The notes below the pieces were generated by a model that saw only the letters and a list, made by a program, of their open reading frames with translations, had not been told where the DNA came from and made no database searches. This document shows positions 7,930-15,344 of a DNA stretch of 64,000 bases, in pieces. Position 1 is the first letter of the stretch; each line of letters opens with the position of its first letter. Location of the stretch: assembly GCA_910576815.1 (NCBI GenBank), contig CAJTKA010000020.1:1-64000 (forward strand). Direction: 5' to 3'. The position numbers were made by a program, and so were the translations under genes. The DNA is from an uncultured Lachnospiraceae bacterium (GTDB lineage: Bacteria; Bacillota; Clostridia; Lachnospirales; Lachnospiraceae).

Positions 7930-7950
7930 TTGAATTTCTCAAATATTCAA
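7930..7950 (-). promoter_or_regulatory. Inverted repeat upstream of the MerR gene
   Basis: TTGAAT (7930-7935) and ATTCAA (7945-7950) form a perfect 6-bp dyad with a 9-base spacer, about 30 bases upstream of the MerR start. MerR-type proteins bind dyads between -35 and -10. The core boxes here are not clear, so this is a candidate operator only. Confidence 0.4.
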
Positions 7951-8044
7951 TTTGTAATCTTCAAAACTATAACCCGCTGGTAGAGTTCGGTAAGTCATAT
8001 TTTGTCACAAATGTTAGGAGAAAACAAGCCCTTTTGGGAAACTA

Positions 8045-9008
8045 GTGGTCAGGAAAATTTATCCTACAATATCATGTATGAAAAGGGGAGAAAGGCGGAC
8101 GCTGCTGCAGTCAGTGATCATGCTCGTCTTGTGTCTGTCGGGCTGTGGAAAAACAGATGTGGACGACAATACGCAGGATGAAAAGGGTACGGACGGCATG
8201 CTTACGGAGGCTTTGGACGCTGGGCAGGCGATGAAAAAGAAAGATCAGGTTCTTGCCGTGCCCTGCGAAATCCGACTTCCAGTCATGTAGGGAGATGGAA
8301 AATACATTTCGCAGATAAAGGATCTTGAGAGTATGGCGGATATAATGGAGGAGCTGCGAAGGGACAATCCGGGAAAAGACCTGCTCAATATCTGCTCTGA
8401 GAAGGGGATTATGCGCTATTTTGCAATGACCTGTGTACCCGCCTGGACCACGGAAGGCGGAGAACTTGACAGGGATGCGGTCGCGCAGTTCTTACGGCAG
8501 ACAAAGAGAATCTATGACGCGCAGATGGATGGGCTGCCTGAGAGTGTGGTGGAAGAATATAACAGAAGAGGTGAAATTTTTCTGTCGTATCAGGGTGTTG
8601 CCAAGGAAGATTCAGAGATCTTTAGAACAGATGACAATGTCATTATGTATGTGGGAGGATTGAGGCAGCTGGCATATTTCGCTTTGCCGAGCACCGGTTT
8701 ATATGATACAATGGTTTCGGTGAAGCAAGCGGAGGGTTTTGAGACAAGCGTATGGACCGTAATGAATGGCCAAAGCAGTGATGTTTTTTGGGCGAAAACG
8801 CTGCTCGGGATCACGGCCACAACGCAAAATCATGAATCGGCGGAAACGTTTAAAGCGAATCGAGGCGGCAGACACACCATATATTGAGGACACTGTGCTG
8901 GAAAATGTCGTATATGAGGGCGGGATCCCGTATATGCGGGGAGAGATGAGCCTGGAAGATGCGGTGACTGCAATCGAGAAGAAAATTTGGATCTATATGG
9001 CGGAATAG
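8045..9008 (+). pseudogene. Broken extracellular solute-binding lipoprotein gene
   Basis: The frame starts with a lipoprotein signal (MLVLCLSGCGK, lipobox ending at Cys) and is halted by an in-frame TAG at 8288-8290. The same frame resumes immediately and runs to 8887. The final part, EGGIPYMRGEMSLEDAVTAI and on, typical of the C-terminus of family-1 solute-binding proteins, is read in another frame that ends at 9008. One nonsense codon and one frameshift (near 8850-8870) therefore separate three pieces. The total coding length is also short for this family (about 320 against 420 or more residues), so internal deletion is likely. No ABC permease genes lie nearby. A sequencing error could explain one lesion but hardly both. 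Confidence 0.75.
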
Positions 9009-9104
9009 CGCAGGCTGATTCCGTTTGCGGATGCGTCGGATGCCCGTTGACTGCGGCGTCAGATGTTCGGCAGATAGATAGGAAAAATGACAGGAGGGTA
9101 AGCA

Positions 9105-9896
9105 ATGGCAAACATTACGGTGAGGTATTTTTCGAATTGTCTGGTAAGACCTACTACTTTTGAACTGTTTCTTCCCAACGATCCGCGCGCGGATGTGCCG
9201 CCGGATGCGGAGCGCGACGCTTATGCAAAGCGTCCGATGAGAACGCTGTTTCTTTTGCACGGCTATACGGGCTGTGCGGGGAATTACGTGCCGGAATATC
9301 TTGCGGACCACTATCAGGTGGCGGTGGTGTCTCCGAGCGGTGAGAACGGTTTCTGGCTGGACGGTATTTCAACGGGGCATCGATTTGGTACGCTGCTTGG
9401 CGAGGAGATCCCCGATTATTTGAACAAGACCTTCGGTCTGGCGAAAAGTGCAGAAGATACCGCGATCCTCGGGCTGTCGATGGGCGGTTTCGGCGCATTG
9501 CATACGGGACTTGCCTATCCGGATCGTTTTGGCAAGATCGGTGCCATGTCCTCGGCGCTCATCGTGCATGAGGTGGCAGAGATGAAGCCGGGGCAGGGGA
9601 ATGGCGTCGCTAACTATGAGTATTATCGGGAATGCTTTGGCGATCCGGAAAAGGTTTTGGAGAGCGATAACAATCCAGAGACGCTGGTTGATAAGCTCCT
9701 TACGCAGAACAAAAAACTGCCCGAGATCTATATGGCCTGCGGCACCGAAGATTTCCTTCTGGAACGGAATCGGGAATTTCACCGCTTCTTAGAAGACAGA
9801 AAGGTTTCACACGAGTACTTCGAGAGCAAGGGCAGCCATGATATGGTATTCTGGAACGAGTACACCGAGAAGATCGTGAAGTGGATGTTCGCCTGA
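9105..9896 (+). CDS. Alpha/beta-hydrolase esterase (tributyrin/feruloyl-esterase type)
   Basis: A 263-residue cytoplasmic esterase of the putative-esterase (esterase D-like) group. The nucleophile elbow GLSMGGFG has Ser125. The oxyanion-side motif LFLLHGYTGCAGN is at 48-60. Asp216 in ACGTEDF and His245 in GSHDMVFW complete a plausible triad. Length and motifs match enzymes that cleave short acyl esters, including acetyl and feruloyl groups on plant polysaccharides. This would fit the neighbouring cellobiose utilisation gene, though the true substrate is not shown. AGGAGGG precedes the ATG and a strong terminator follows. Confidence 0.9.
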   Translation: MANITVRYFSNCLVRPTTFELFLPNDPRADVPPDAERDAYAKRPMRTLFLLHGYTGCAGNYVPEYLADHYQVAVVSPSGENGFWLDGISTGHRFGTLLGEEIPDYLNKTFGLAKSAEDTAILGLSMGGFGALHTGLAYPDRFGKIGAMSSALIVHEVAEMKPGQGNGVANYEYYRECFGDPEKVLESDNNPETLVDKLLTQNKKLPEIYMACGTEDFLLERNREFHRFLEDRKVSHEYFESKGSHDMVFWNEYTEKIVKWMFA

Positions 9897-9921
9897 CGGG
9901 CACAACCCTATAAAACACAAT

Positions 9922-9948
9922 AAATCCCCCCAAGCGGGGGGATTTTTA
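9922..9948 (+). terminator. Strong Rho-independent terminator after the esterase gene
   Basis: AAATCCCCCC (9922-9931), loop AAGC, GGGGGGATTT (9936-9945) and further T residues. It may also work on the other strand. Confidence 0.9.
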
Positions 9949-9953
9949 TTGGG

Positions 9954-10019
9954 CGTCAAATGATATTGGCTTATTTTCTTTTCTTCCAAAAGTTGCAAAA
10001 GCGGCGTATAGTCTATCAT
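9954..10019 (-). pseudogene. 5' fragment of a Cro/CI-type HTH regulator
   Basis: On the minus strand the first 22 codons read MIDYTPLLQLLEEKKISQYH and so on, the typical start of small Cro/CI-type regulators. The similarity ends where the frame runs into the esterase terminator, before the helix-turn-helix is complete. It is a truncated remnant, perhaps left by a rearrangement whose end point lies at the terminator. Confidence 0.5.
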
Positions 10020-10058
10020 GTTTCACTCGAGTCCGCAAAGCGGAACTTGAAAGTTACT

Positions 10059-12494
10059 TTATCCTAGTGTCACTATCACATCATAACTCGTCTTCCCCTT
10101 CTCATAGGGAACCACGCACCCGTCGACAGCCTTCCCATCCACAGTGATAGATTTCACGCCCTTTTCCACGTTATCTGGATTTACGACCTTAATGTTATAG
10201 GTGCCCTCCCTGAATTTACGGGTCAGGGTAAAGTCGCCGAAGTCCTTCGGTACACAGGGATCGATGCTTAAGCCCTTATGGGTCGGATAGACGCCCAGGA
10301 TGTGCTGGGAGACGTTTACGAAGGTCCAGGCCGCGGTGCCGGTCAGCCAGCTGTTCTTTGCTTCGCCGTGGAATTTCGCGTCCGCGCCTGCCACCATCTG
10401 GGAGTACACATAAGGCTCCGTGCGGTGGATCTCGCTGAACTCCTCCACGTAAGCGGGACAGGTCTTCTGATAGATCTCAAAGGCTCTGTCGCCGCGGCCG
10501 ATGACGGTCTCCGCGATGGAGACCCAAGGGTTATTATGGCAGAAGATTCCCGCATTTTCTTTGTACCCGGGCGGGTAGGAGGAGATCTCGCCAAGCTCTA
10601 AGTGGTATTTGGTGTAAGCAGGCTGTAAGATCATCACGCCGTACTTGGTATCCAGTTTTTCTTTCACAGAATCGAGCGCTTTCTCGGCAAGGCCTTCCTT
10701 TACGCCGATGCCGGCAAGCGGGCAGAAGCCATTGGACTCGATGTAGATCTGGCCCTCCTCGCACTCTTTGGAGCCGATCTTTTTGCCGTAAGCGTCGTAA
10801 GCGCGCACGAACCAGTCGCCGTCCCAGCCATCCTTCAACACCGCATCGTACATTTTCTGCACTTCGGCGCGGGCGCGGTCAGCCTCCGCCTGATCGTTCA
10901 TCAGCTCGCACAGCTGAGCGTATTCCTCGCCGTACTTGACAAACATACCCGCAATGAAGACGGATTCCGCCACAGGTCCTTCGGAGGGACCAAAGGTCTG
11001 GAAGGATTCGCCCGGATGCTCGGAGAAGCAGTTTAAGTTCAGGCAGTCGTTCCAGTCGGCACGGCCGATCAGCGGCAGATCATGAGGTCCCTTGTGGTTC
11101 ACGATATAGTCAAAGGAACGTTTCAGATGTTCCATCAACGGCTTTGCGACACTCATGTCATTATCAAAGGGCACCTGTTCCGTGAGAATGGAGGTGTCGC
11201 CGCTCTCGCGCACATAGGCGGAAGTGCCGGCGATCAGCCACAGCGGATCGTCGTTGAAGCCGCTGCCGATGTCGGAGTTGCCCTTTTTGGTGAGAGGCTG
11301 GTACTGGTGGTAAGCGCTGCCGTCCTCAAACTGGGTGGAGGCGATATCGATGATACGCTGTCTTGCCCGGTCGGGGATCAGGTGCACGAAGCCCAACAGA
11401 TCCTGGCAGGAATCGCGGAAGCCCATGCCGCGGCCGATGCCGGACTCATAGTAGGAAGCGGAGCGGGACATATTGAAGGTCACCATACACTGGTACTGGT
11501 TCCAGATATTGACCATGCGGTCTACTTTATCATTTGAGGATTTCACCGTATACTTGGAAAGAAGCTCATTCCAGTAAGCCTGCAGGGCCGCAAAGGCCTT
11601 ATCTACATCTGTGTCGGTCTGATACCTGGCAAGCATTTCCTCGGCGGGTTTCTTATTGATGATGCCGGGCGCTTCCCACTTCTGATCCTCGGGATTCTCA
11701 AGGTAACCGAGGACGAAGACAAAGGTCTTGCTCTCGCCGGGAGCGAGGGTCACGTTGATCTGGTGGGAGGCGATGGGTGACCAGCCGCTTGCCATGGAGT
11801 TCGTGGCCTGTCCGTTTTCAATGACCTCAGGATTCGCCGCACCACGATATGCGCCAAGGAAGGCGTCTCTGCTGGTATCGAAGCCGTCCACGGGCGTATT
11901 GACGGAATAGACCGCATAGTGGTTTCTGCGCTCTCTGTACTCTGTTTTATGATAGATTGCGGAGCCGATCACTTCCACTTCACCCGTGCTTAAGTTGCGC
12001 TGAAAATTTCGGGAATCATCGTCTGCATTCCAAAGGCACCACTCCACATAGGAGAAAAGGGAAATGTTTTTCGCGCTGCCGCCCTTGTTGGTCAGCTTCA
12101 CCTGACTGATCTCGCAGTTGTCATCCATGGGGATGAAGGTGAGGACGGAGGCCTCCAGGTCGTTCTTTGCGCCTGTAAAGCGGCTGTAGCCGATGCCGTG
12201 ACGGCATTCATAGCTGTCAAGCTCCGTTTGAGTGGGCTTCCAGCCGGGGTTCCAGACGGTATTGCCATCCTTTATGTAGAAATATTTACCATTAATATCG
12301 TTTGGCACGTCGTTGTAGCGATAGCGGGTCATGCGCAGGAGCTTCGCATCCTTATAGAAGGTGTAGCCGCCGCAGGTGTTGGAGATCAGTGAAAAGAACT
12401 CGTTGCACCCCAGATAGTTGATCCAGGGCAGGGGGGTTTTGGGGGTGGTGATGACATACTCGCGGTTTGCGTCGTCAAAATAACCAAATTTCAT
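10059..12494 (-). CDS. Cellobiose phosphorylase (GH94)
   Basis: 811 residues, the usual length of GH94 cellobiose phosphorylases. The enzyme splits cellobiose with phosphate into glucose 1-phosphate and glucose in the cytoplasm, saving ATP during cellulose-fragment use. The N-terminus MKFGYFDDANREYVITTPKT is typical. The general-acid aspartate is seen in GRADWNDCLNL, and the phosphate-side and C-terminal signatures GIGRGMGFRDSCQDLLGF and KNSWLTGTAAW are present. The start at 12494 has AAGGAG nine bases upstream; longer in-frame extensions have no family similarity. A divergent LacI regulator and a LacI operator in its leader indicate sugar-dependent control. Chitobiose phosphorylase is a less likely alternative. 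Confidence 0.93.
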   Translation of the reverse strand: MKFGYFDDANREYVITTPKTPLPWINYLGCNEFFSLISNTCGGYTFYKDAKLLRMTRYRYNDVPNDINGKYFYIKDGNTVWNPGWKPTQTELDSYECRHGIGYSRFTGAKNDLEASVLTFIPMDDNCEISQVKLTNKGGSAKNISLFSYVEWCLWNADDDSRNFQRNLSTGEVEVIGSAIYHKTEYRERRNHYAVYSVNTPVDGFDTSRDAFLGAYRGAANPEVIENGQATNSMASGWSPIASHQINVTLAPGESKTFVFVLGYLENPEDQKWEAPGIINKKPAEEMLARYQTDTDVDKAFAALQAYWNELLSKYTVKSSNDKVDRMVNIWNQYQCMVTFNMSRSASYYESGIGRGMGFRDSCQDLLGFVHLIPDRARQRIIDIASTQFEDGSAYHQYQPLTKKGNSDIGSGFNDDPLWLIAGTSAYVRESGDTSILTEQVPFDNDMSVAKPLMEHLKRSFDYIVNHKGPHDLPLIGRADWNDCLNLNCFSEHPGESFQTFGPSEGPVAESVFIAGMFVKYGEEYAQLCELMNDQAEADRARAEVQKMYDAVLKDGWDGDWFVRAYDAYGKKIGSKECEEGQIYIESNGFCPLAGIGVKEGLAEKALDSVKEKLDTKYGVMILQPAYTKYHLELGEISSYPPGYKENAGIFCHNNPWVSIAETVIGRGDRAFEIYQKTCPAYVEEFSEIHRTEPYVYSQMVAGADAKFHGEAKNSWLTGTAAWTFVNVSQHILGVYPTHKGLSIDPCVPKDFGDFTLTRKFREGTYNIKVVNPDNVEKGVKSITVDGKAVDGCVVPYEKGKTSYDVIVTLG

Positions 12495-12555
12495 AGCGCC
12501 ATTCTCCTTTTGATTTGTTGTCCGATTTCTGTGTTTCCGCTGATGTTGGAAGAAA

Positions 12556-12626
12556 AGTAAACGTTTAAGTAAAACAATCTTCCAATCGCATATATAGATT
12601 ATACAGAAGAATCCGAAAAAAAGCAA
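12556..12626 (-). promoter_or_regulatory. Promoter and LacI operator of the cellobiose phosphorylase gene
   Basis: On the minus strand TTGCTT (12626-12621) and TATAAT (12603-12598) are 17 bp apart. About 30 bases downstream lies AGTAAACGTTTAAGT (12556-12570), whose core TAAACGTTTA is a perfect palindrome around CG, the classical LacI/GalR-family operator form. The product of the divergent gene is the probable repressor. Confidence 0.75.
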
Positions 12627-12681
12627 TCCATATAATATTTTCCTTGAAAACCTTGAATCTACGTGAAATATGCAAAATTCA

Positions 12682-12730
12682 TTGCATTGCAGACGAATGT
12701 ATTGTACAATGGGAATACGAAAACGATTAA
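12682..12730 (+). promoter_or_regulatory. Promoter and operator of the LacI-type regulator gene
   Basis: TTGCAT (12682-12687), a 17-bp spacer and TACAAT (12705-12710). GAAAACGATTAA (12719-12730) lies at the expected transcription start and resembles a LacI half-symmetric operator, suggesting autoregulation. Confidence 0.7.
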
Positions 12731-12793
12731 GATAAAATCGGCAGATCTGGCGGGGATATTTGTGGCCGTGAGGAGTATGACGAGGGGTATGAG

Positions 12794-13816
12794 ATGATAT
12801 CAATGAAAGATATTGCGGGGGCCTGCGGCGTGTCCGTGGCCACTGTCAGTAAAGCGCTCAACGATCAGAGCGATGTCGGAAAGGAAACAAAGCAGCGCAT
12901 CCGCCAGACGGCGGCGGAGATGGGCTACTTTCCCAATACGGCGGCCAAAATGCTGAAGACGAATCGTAGTTATAATATCGGCGTTTTGTTTAACCATGAG
13001 GATTACAGCGGTCTGACCCACGACTATTATGCGTTTGTGCTGGAGAGTCTCAAAAATACGGTGGAGATGAAGGGATATGACCTTACCTTTGTCAATACCA
13101 GAAAGCGTCGTGCAGGAACTTCGAGTTATCTGGAGCACTGCAGATCCCGGGGGTTTGACGGTATTGCCATTGTCTGTACGGATTTTTATTCGCCGGATAT
13201 TTTACAGTTGGTGAGAGGCGGCCTTCCTATCATCACGCTGGATCATCTGTTTAACAATGTCAGTGCCGTGATGTCGAACAATGTACAGGGGATGCAGGAT
13301 CTGCTTACCTATATCTATAAGAAAGGACATCGCAGGGTAGCCTATATTCATGGAGCGGATTCTGCCGTTACCCAAAGCAGGCTTGCTTCTTTTTATCGGA
13401 CGGCGGCGCAGCTTGGGCTGACTATACCGGATGAATACATCAGTATGTCGCCTTATCGCGATACCCAGGGCGCATATGTGGAAACGGTGAGACTGCTTGA
13501 TTTGAAGGAGCCGCCGACCTGTATTCTTTATCCCGATGATTTTTCTGCTTTTGGCGGTTATAATGCGATTCAGGAGCGGGGGCTGCGGATTCCCGATGAC
13601 ATTTCCATTGCGGGGTATGACGGCATCCGTATCGCAAGACACATCGAGCCAACGCTGACGACATTGCGGCAGGATACGGAGGAGCTGGGACGGCAGGTGG
13701 GAGAAAAGCTGCTTAGTCTGATTGAGCATCCCAAGACCACACTGGTGGAGACCATCGTTGTGGAGGGGCACGTGTTTGAGGGCAATTCCGTATTGGATCT
13801 TAGAGGGAAAAAATAA
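12794..13816 (+). CDS. LacI-family regulator, probably of cellobiose phosphorylase
   Basis: 340 residues. The DNA-binding domain MKDIAGACGVSVATVSKALN with the hinge helix region (NTAAKMLKTNRSYNIG) occupies 1-65. A periplasmic-binding-protein-like sensor domain follows to about 330, with the typical DDFSAFGGYNAIQERGLRIP and DISIAGYDG blocks. It would repress the divergent phosphorylase until a sugar binds. The start could be 12794 or the ATG three codons later. The stop overlaps the start of the next gene by one base (TAATG), so the two are translationally coupled. Confidence 0.9.
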   Translation: MISMKDIAGACGVSVATVSKALNDQSDVGKETKQRIRQTAAEMGYFPNTAAKMLKTNRSYNIGVLFNHEDYSGLTHDYYAFVLESLKNTVEMKGYDLTFVNTRKRRAGTSSYLEHCRSRGFDGIAIVCTDFYSPDILQLVRGGLPIITLDHLFNNVSAVMSNNVQGMQDLLTYIYKKGHRRVAYIHGADSAVTQSRLASFYRTAAQLGLTIPDEYISMSPYRDTQGAYVETVRLLDLKEPPTCILYPDDFSAFGGYNAIQERGLRIPDDISIAGYDGIRIARHIEPTLTTLRQDTEELGRQVGEKLLSLIEHPKTTLVETIVVEGHVFEGNSVLDLRGKK

Positions 13817-14199
13817 TGATTTTATTTGACCAATCTAAATTAAAAGTGTACGATGGTCTTACGAGGCTGTGTGAATACGCAGGGAAACCGGAGGAGTGGC
13901 AGCAGGATCTTTGGAAGGCTCTTTTGACAGACAAAGGATTGTATGATGCTTTTGTCTATTATTTAGAGCAGCATGCGCTGCCGGATGTACCAAAGTGCGA
14001 AGGATATTCCCTGACAGATATCTATGTGTGGCAGATGGAGCAGGATAATCTGCGGCGCGACACGGGAAAGAACACGGCGCAGTGCAATAAGGAAGATATG
14101 GTACTGCGGGCATTTATGACGATGGTCGGGATGCGGCGAGAACCGGAGGCGTTTTTGCGGAGGCTGCGTGATTGGAAGGGCATGGACCAAACGATGTGA
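13816..14199 (+). CDS. Unrecognised protein coupled to the LacI regulator
   Basis: A 127-residue soluble protein with no recognised family. It is mostly helical and begins MILFDQSKLKVYDGLTRLCE. It contains one region with Tyr-Trp-Gln-Met and ends GMDQTM. Its start codon overlaps the stop of the LacI gene, so expression depends on that gene and a function in the same sugar response is inferred. It carries no signal peptide or membrane helix. Catalytic motifs are not visible. Confidence 0.65.
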   Translation: MILFDQSKLKVYDGLTRLCEYAGKPEEWQQDLWKALLTDKGLYDAFVYYLEQHALPDVPKCEGYSLTDIYVWQMEQDNLRRDTGKNTAQCNKEDMVLRAFMTMVGMRREPEAFLRRLRDWKGMDQTM

Positions 14200-14236
14200 C
14201 CGCATGGAGGACGGTAACAGACAGAGGAAAAGGGCA

Positions 14237-14319
14237 GTGTGAAAAATAGATTTTTCACACGCGAGATTTGTGTCTGCGTAAACTTGACACAAACTCGTTA
14301 TGCGCAAAAAGCTTGCGCA
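14237..14319 (+). repeat. Multi-hairpin leader element, copy A
   Basis: Three hairpins stand in series. The first is GTGTGAAAAAT (14237-14247) with ATTTTTCACAC (14250-14260). The second is GAG-TTTGTGTC (14263-14274, one bulged A) with GACACAAACTC (14286-14296). The third is TGCGCAA (14301-14307) with TTGCGCA (14313-14319). They are followed at once by AGAAATGGGAAG and the start codon at 14335. The first hairpin matches copies B (20796) and C (45472) but lacks their inner CACACTGATGTGCTG segment. An open frame runs through it by chance. Confidence 0.75.
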
Positions 14320-14334
14320 GAAATGGGAAGAAAG

Positions 14335-14781
14335 ATGGATCGAACGGAATTTATGGACAGGCTGCAGCGTTCGCTGGCGGGCGGCGTAAACAGCTCTCAG
14401 GTGACAGAAAATGTGCGCTACTATCAGGATTATATTGATATGGAGATCAGGAAAGGCAGGAGCGAGGCAGAGGTGCTCTCCACGCTTGGCGATCCGAGAC
14501 TGTTGGCAAAGAGTATCATTGAGGCCAATAAGCGTGCGGGTTATGTGGAGGGAACGAATCAGAACTTTGACGAGGAGACACAGACAGATGCGGGCAGCGG
14601 GCAGGGCAGCAGATTTTCAGGCGCCATGCGCATCCCCGGCTGGCTTATTCTGCTGATCGTGGTCGTGATCATGCTTCTCATTATCGGTGTGGTTTTCTCC
14701 GTGATTTCGTTTCTGGCACCCATCATCATCCCGGTGTTGATCGTGATGCTGCTCTATCATTTTATACGAAGCAAATCATAA
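14335..14781 (+). CDS. HAAS/DUF1700-type membrane protein
   Basis: 148 residues from the chosen start. Residues 1-70 form the helical HAAS-type domain seen in DUF1700 proteins: DRTEFMDRLQRSL, then YYQDYIDMEIRKGRSEAEVL and the STLGDPRLLAKSI signature. A polar linker leads to two closely spaced hydrophobic helices at about 100-122 and 124-142. Such proteins are usually paired with a PadR regulator and an adhesin-like DUF4097 protein, neither of which is here. The start at 14335 is chosen by analogy with leader copy B, where the SD and start follow the hairpins in the same way; 14323 is an alternative. Confidence 0.75.
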   Translation: MDRTEFMDRLQRSLAGGVNSSQVTENVRYYQDYIDMEIRKGRSEAEVLSTLGDPRLLAKSIIEANKRAGYVEGTNQNFDEETQTDAGSGQGSRFSGAMRIPGWLILLIVVVIMLLIIGVVFSVISFLAPIIIPVLIVMLLYHFIRSKS

Positions 14782-14792
14782 ATAATAAAATA

Positions 14793-14822
14793 CAACAGGT
14801 CATCTTGGGGGATGACCTGTTG
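14793..14822. repeat. Perfect 12-bp hairpin in the 14782-15066 gap
   Basis: CAACAGGTCATC (14793-14804) pairs with GATGACCTGTTG (14811-14822) around a 6-base loop. No T run follows on the plus strand, so it may stabilise the mRNA end rather than terminate. The rest of the 285-base gap is AT-rich, with a smaller hairpin GCACC/GGTGC near 14945-14961. I see no gene in it. Confidence 0.6.
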
Positions 14823-15066
14823 AGGGGAGTATAAAAAATTGATATAAGGGTCTGTAGGCGAAGAATGAAGGGGTATCTCCGTCTACACTTATTATTATAG
14901 TCCTTTTTTGAAAAAAAGCAACAAAAAACAGTACCAAAGTACCAGCACCCCTTTTGGTGCATTTATCTAAAAAATAGTACTAAAGACCTAGTATGCTGCT
15001 GAATAAGTTTTTTGATTCTTTCTCATACTATTTTTGTAACACGAAACCAATCAGGAGGTATGGAAG

Positions 15067-15213
15067 ATGTCTAAAAACGATTTTAACCAGAACAGCCAGC
15101 AGAATGAGAAGCAGCAGGACAAGAACAATCAGAACAATTCCAAGAACAGTTCTAACAACAGCTCCAACAACAGCTCCAAGAACAGTTCTAACAGCAGCAA
15201 GGACAACTACTAA
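15067..15213 (+). CDS. Small Asn/Ser/Gln-rich protein
   Basis: A 48-residue protein starting MSKNDFNQNSQQNEKQQ and ending SSKDNY. It contains 16 Asn and 13 Ser, mostly as SSNN repeats. AGGAGGT lies eight bases before the ATG and a terminator hairpin follows, so it is a genuine one-gene unit. Longer reading frames in other registers here are shadows. It lacks hydrophobic residues and must be disordered. Short Asn/Ser/Gln-rich proteins of this type occur in Lachnospiraceae, but I know no function. Confidence 0.7.
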   Translation: MSKNDFNQNSQQNEKQQDKNNQNNSKNSSNNSSNNSSKNSSNSSKDNY

Positions 15214-15227
15214 GCGCTGCCTGAGAG

Positions 15228-15258
15228 TGGAGGACGCAGAGTGCGTCCTCCATCTTAG
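15228..15258 (+). terminator. Terminator hairpin after the small protein gene
   Basis: TGGAGGACGCA (15228-15238) and TGCGTCCTCCA (15242-15252) form a perfect 11-bp stem with a tri-loop, followed by a weak T tract (TCTTAG). Confidence 0.7.
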
Positions 15259-15309
15259 TCGATACATATTTTTGACAGGGCAAATGCCGTGAAACGGCAG
15301 AAAACTCAG

Positions 15310-15338
15310 TTGACACAAATATCGTTACGGCATAAAAT
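15310..15338 (+). promoter_or_regulatory. Sigma-A promoter of the RNA methyltransferase gene, apparently leaderless
   Basis: TTGACA (15310-15315), a 17-bp spacer and TAAAAT (15333-15338). The ATG is at 15345, so the expected transcription start falls at or next to the start codon. No Shine-Dalgarno sequence is present. Confidence 0.75.
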
Positions 15339-15344
15339 GTAGCT

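Noticed and set aside
8288..8290. The in-frame TAG as a possible pyrrolysine or read-through codon
   Set aside because: A frameshift further on also breaks the same gene and the protein is too short, so decay is the simpler reading.
12600..12803. Extension of the cellobiose phosphorylase frame to 12803
   Set aside because: The extension covers the promoter and operator region and has no family similarity. The ATG at 12494 has a good SD site.
14993..15292. A 99-codon frame covering the small Asn/Ser-rich gene
   Set aside because: The frame with AGGAGGT and the terminator directly after it is the 48-codon one at 15067; the longer frame is arginine/threonine-rich shadow.
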